Under the pieces are notes generated by a model, which saw only the letters and a list, made by a program, of their open reading frames with translations, did no database searches and was not told the origin of the DNA. The translations under genes and the position numbers were made by a program. 64,000 bases of DNA from Bacillus salipaludis. GTDB taxonomy: Bacteria; Bacillota; Bacilli; Bacillales_B; DSM-18226. How positions within the stretch are numbered: the stretch's first letter is position 1; each line of letters begins with the position of its first letter. Below are positions 61,423-64,000 of this stretch, in pieces. Where the stretch lies: positions 62,001-126,000 of the forward strand of contig NZ_SMYO01000003.1 in NCBI RefSeq assembly GCF_004358205.1, given 5' to 3'.

Positions 61423-62055
61423 GTGACTAATATTTCAAAGGAATTCCATCTTATTTCAAATGGTCAAATGCCAATTGAGCAATTTGCTGAAATTGCCACA
61501 GATATCCATCCATACATAACAGCGATTCACCTGCGAGAAAAAATAAAAACAGCCAGAGAACTTTTTGATGCTGTGGAATTTTTAACAAAGAAAAACATCC
61601 CTTTAACAAAAATTATTCTTAATGATCGTGTCGATGTTGCCATTGTTACAAATGCCTCAGGCGTTCAATTAGCTTATCACAGTTTAGAGGCAGACATTGT
61701 TAAAAAAAATTTCCCACGACTTCGGGTAGGAAGCTCCATCCACTCTTATGAGGATGGACTAAAGGCGATAGATCGTGCTGATTACGTGTTGTTCGGCCAC
61801 GTCTTCCCTTCTCATTCAAAACCTGGAAGATGCCCTAAAGGTCTTGAGGAATTAAAAAAGGTATCTCAATTAAACATCTCGGTTATTGCAATTGGCGGGA
61901 TCACACCTGAAAATACTTATCAAGTTCTTCAGGCAGGTGCAACCGGTATTGCGGTTATATCGGGAGTGTTAGATGCAAAGGATCCAGTAGCAGCGGTAAA
62001 GTCTTACGCAAATGAACTAAAAAATGGAGATGAATCAATTGTGTCATTCATATGA
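61423..62055 (+). CDS. tenI: Thiazole tautomerase TenI
   Basis: A 211-codon frame. It matches TenI: AITAIHLREKIKTARELFDAV-type start of the barrel, LNDRVDVAIVTNASGVQLAY, RVGSSIHSYEDG, YVLFGHVFPSHSKPG, and VIAIGGITPENTYQVLQAG. TenI aromatises the thiazole made by ThiG. Start is unclear: GTG 61423 overlaps the AAAGGGGTGA site, while the codon at the normal distance is ATT 61432. Its end overlaps thiO by 17 bp. Confidence 0.88.
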   Translation: MTNISKEFHLISNGQMPIEQFAEIATDIHPYITAIHLREKIKTARELFDAVEFLTKKNIPLTKIILNDRVDVAIVTNASGVQLAYHSLEADIVKKNFPRLRVGSSIHSYEDGLKAIDRADYVLFGHVFPSHSKPGRCPKGLEELKKVSQLNISVIAIGGITPENTYQVLQAGATGIAVISGVLDAKDPVAAVKSYANELKNGDESIVSFI

Positions 62056-63163
62056 TGTTGCCATTATCGGCGGCGGAATTAACGGTGCTTCCATCGCCTA
62101 TCAGCTTTCCAAGTTGGGTAAAAAAGTCATTATTTTAGAAAAAGAAGGATTGGCTTGCAAGGCTTCGAGTGCCGCCGCGGGAATGCTCGCAGCCCAAGCG
62201 GAAATCGAACAAGAAGGTCCCCTCTTCCAGCTGGCAATAAAAAGTCAGTCCATGTTTCCTGAGCTTTCAAACGAGTTATTCGATCTTACAGGGGTCGATA
62301 TTGAGTTCGTCCAAAAAGGAATGTTAAAAGTCGCAGAAACAGATGAAATTGCAACCGAGTTGAAAAAACAGGTTATTTTCCAACAAAATTGGGATTCCAA
62401 AATCCAATGGCTCGACTCATGGGAAATAAGCGAAATGGAACCAGCTATTTCACCGAGTGTTGCCGGTGGGATGTATCTCCCAAATGACGGACATGTACAG
62501 CCGGAAAAATTAACTCAGGGCTTTGCAAAAGCCGCCATCCACTATGGAGCAGAAATTCATGAAAATACGGAGGTCCTCTCTTTTCTTTTTGAAAACGGGC
62601 AGGTCAAAGGGGTTAAAACTTCAAATGGCCTCGTCCATAGTGAACAAGTGATCGTGGCAACCGGTGCCTGGGCTGGCAGATTAATGAAGGAATCCGGTTT
62701 AGACCTTCCTGTGTTCCCTGTTAAAGGTGAATGTTTTTCTATCAAAACGGATGTACCATTCATTAATCGGACGATTTTTTCCGATAAACGCTGTTATCTC
62801 GTCCCAAAACGAAATGGGGAGATTTATATTGGCGCAACAATGATAGAAGATACTTTTGATGACAAGGTCACTCCGCAAGGAATTGCAACATTAATTGAAA
62901 GAGCAACCCATCTTATTCCTAAAATTAAGGATGCAGCATGGGAGCGGGTTTGGTGTGGAATCCGGCCTCAAACAGGTGATGGACTTCCTTATATAGGCGA
63001 GCATCCGGAATGGAAGGGTTTATTTGTCGCGACCGGGCATTTTCGGAATGGAATCCTGTTAAGTCCGATTACAGGAAAACTTGTCGCTGACTTATTAGTT
63101 GGTAATCAGGATTCTCTTCTTTCCGCGTTTCAGTTGGAGAGGCACACCGAAACGGTAATTTGA
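62039..63163 (+). CDS. thiO: Glycine oxidase ThiO
   Basis: A 374-residue flavoenzyme: FAD motif VAIIGGGINGASIAYQLS, KASSAAAGMLAAQAE, VFPVKGECFSI, GATMIEDTFDD and the end GHFRNGILLSPITGKLVADL. ThiO oxidises glycine to the imine used for thiazole building. TTG 62039 lies nine bases after GGAG; ATG 62024 and 62030 are in frame but poorly spaced. It is the last gene on this strand: thiS, thiG and thiF do not follow. Confidence 0.9.
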   Translation: MCHSYDVAIIGGGINGASIAYQLSKLGKKVIILEKEGLACKASSAAAGMLAAQAEIEQEGPLFQLAIKSQSMFPELSNELFDLTGVDIEFVQKGMLKVAETDEIATELKKQVIFQQNWDSKIQWLDSWEISEMEPAISPSVAGGMYLPNDGHVQPEKLTQGFAKAAIHYGAEIHENTEVLSFLFENGQVKGVKTSNGLVHSEQVIVATGAWAGRLMKESGLDLPVFPVKGECFSIKTDVPFINRTIFSDKRCYLVPKRNGEIYIGATMIEDTFDDKVTPQGIATLIERATHLIPKIKDAAWERVWCGIRPQTGDGLPYIGEHPEWKGLFVATGHFRNGILLSPITGKLVADLLVGNQDSLLSAFQLERHTETVI

Positions 63164-63193
63164 GGTCGGAACGGAATATTGCGTTCCGACCTC
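63162..63193. terminator. Hairpin between thiO and the metallo-hydrolase gene
   Basis: Perfect 12-bp arms GAGGTCGGAACG and CGTTCCGACCTC around GAATATTG; T-runs weak. It separates convergent genes. Confidence 0.7.
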
Positions 63194-63202
63194 ATTGATA
63201 CA

Positions 63203-63952
63203 TTACCCTTTTAAAATTTCTAGCAATCTTTCACGAAAATTGCCAGCAAATAATCCGCCATGATAACAAATGACTTTTTCAATGTCATAGCTTAAAAGAT
63301 TATCAAGTGATTTTATTGCCATTTCATTATCTAAGGCGTATTTCGGATCAGCCGGATATAATTGTCCTTCTTGAACAATTAATGCATCCCCGGCAATTAA
63401 GGTTTTGCTTGCTTGATGGTAAAAACTCAAATGACCCGGAGTATGTCCAGCCGTGTCGATCGCAATCACTCCACCACAGTAAGGTAATTCCTGACCACCT
63501 TCAATTACATGGTCTACTTTTGCCTTTGGTGGATTTTCTAATCGAGATTTAAAAGCGCGGCGAAAGTCTTCTGGAACTTCAGGCGGAAGCGATTCCAAGG
63601 CTTTCGTAATGGATTCAGGGGTAATCCTTAGAATCATTTTTTCACCTTGAATAAACGGCTTTTCTAACTCACTCGCATAAACATCTATTTTTTCCGGGGA
63701 TTCTTCCAGGATGTTTGGTAAACTGCCGATATGGTCGATATCTTGATGAGTGATGAGGATTTTCGTCAGTCGTTCAAATAAAACGCCTGCTTTTTCAATC
63801 CCAACACGCAAATCATTCAAGTTGCCGGGATAACCTGTGTCAATCAAGATTAGGTCATCTTCATCCCAAATGATGGCCGGGTGGATGACATTTACCTCAC
63901 CAGTAGAATTGATAGAGATTTCTAACATGTGAATACCATTTTTCTTAAACAT
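63203..63952 (-). CDS. Metallo-beta-lactamase-fold hydrolase
   Basis: A 249-residue MBL protein: ITHQDIDHIGSLP (HxDxDH), IDTAGHTPGHLSFYHQ, LIAGDALIV and CYHGGLFAG give the metal ligands. It is cytosolic and resembles YflN-type hydrolases or glyoxalase II relatives. ATG 63952 lies six bases after GGAGGG; the frame to 63982 has no site. Substrate unknown. Confidence 0.83.
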   Translation of the reverse strand: MFKKNGIHMLEISINSTGEVNVIHPAIIWDEDDLILIDTGYPGNLNDLRVGIEKAGVLFERLTKILITHQDIDHIGSLPNILEESPEKIDVYASELEKPFIQGEKMILRITPESITKALESLPPEVPEDFRRAFKSRLENPPKAKVDHVIEGGQELPYCGGVIAIDTAGHTPGHLSFYHQASKTLIAGDALIVQEGQLYPADPKYALDNEMAIKSLDNLLSYDIEKVICYHGGLFAGNFRERLLEILKG

Positions 63953-64000
63953 TGGATCCCTCCAGAGAAAATTAATCATCACTGCGAATCCAATATTACA

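Noticed and set aside
1..64000. CRISPR arrays, tRNA or rRNA genes, prophage or transposase genes
   Set aside because: None seen; the only repeats are the four dispersed palindromic copies and small local repeats.

Overview
The window looks like chromosomal DNA of an aerobic, endospore-forming member of the Bacillaceae (Bacillus or Neobacillus type). It is AT-rich, uses strong AGGAGG-type ribosome binding sites with many TTG and GTG starts, and carries two YjcZ-type sporulation miniproteins, a BceRSAB peptide-antibiotic resistance module, WalR-type boxes, a TnrA/GlnR box and a TPP riboswitch. The species cannot be named from sequence alone. No rRNA, tRNA, phage, transposase or CRISPR array was seen; the accessory DNA consists mainly of dispersed palindromic repeats. 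LAYOUT. 1-14700: a truncated secreted-protein gene; azlCD facing a MocR regulator across two identical operators; a run of metabolic genes (YqxD, a MetX-like hydrolase, MOSC, FAH, M20 dipeptidase); a zinc-ribbon/Gp49 protein; a WalR-boxed NlpC/P60 hydrolase; an amine oxidase; a Bmp lipoprotein; an NmrA protein; a frameshifted AEC transporter. 14700-31000: uvsE behind a palindromic repeat, small spore-type or membrane proteins, a LysE exporter, an APC permease, a MarR regulator facing an EamA transporter broken by one stop codon, an M6 metalloprotease, DinB and ABM proteins, a beta-propeller/SH3/LysM protein and a multicopper oxidase. 31000-40100: small membrane proteins and a seven-gene anaerobic respiration operon in which a hemerythrin-like gene and two small genes precede narGHJI. 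40100-46600: a PAS histidine kinase, a double MpsC-domain protein, YjcZ miniproteins, a roughly 950-bp nested inverted-repeat region, and a stand-alone glutamine synthetase. 46900-57500: an oxidoreductase, an NhaC antiporter, a YocH-like wall protein with a WalR box, a secreted metallo-beta-lactamase-fold protein, a decayed yybH, and bceRS-bceAB. 57500-64000: an SGNH esterase that seems to start with CTG, DUF2187 and DUF3800 proteins, a GNAT enzyme, a TPP riboswitch driving only tenI-thiO, and a metallo-hydrolase. HOW THE PARTS WORK TOGETHER. Cell-wall homeostasis links the NlpC/P60 enzyme and the YocH-like protein through the same box class, and bceRSAB adds envelope-stress defence. Nitrogen use links azlCD, the APC and LysE transporters, glutamine synthetase and nitrate respiration. 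Three genes (AEC transporter, EamA transporter, yybH) carry simple disabling lesions; whether this is decay or sequence error cannot be settled here. The most unusual items are the repeat family, the accessory genes ahead of narG, the glutamine synthetase that seems to lack the feedback arginine, and the shortened thi operon.
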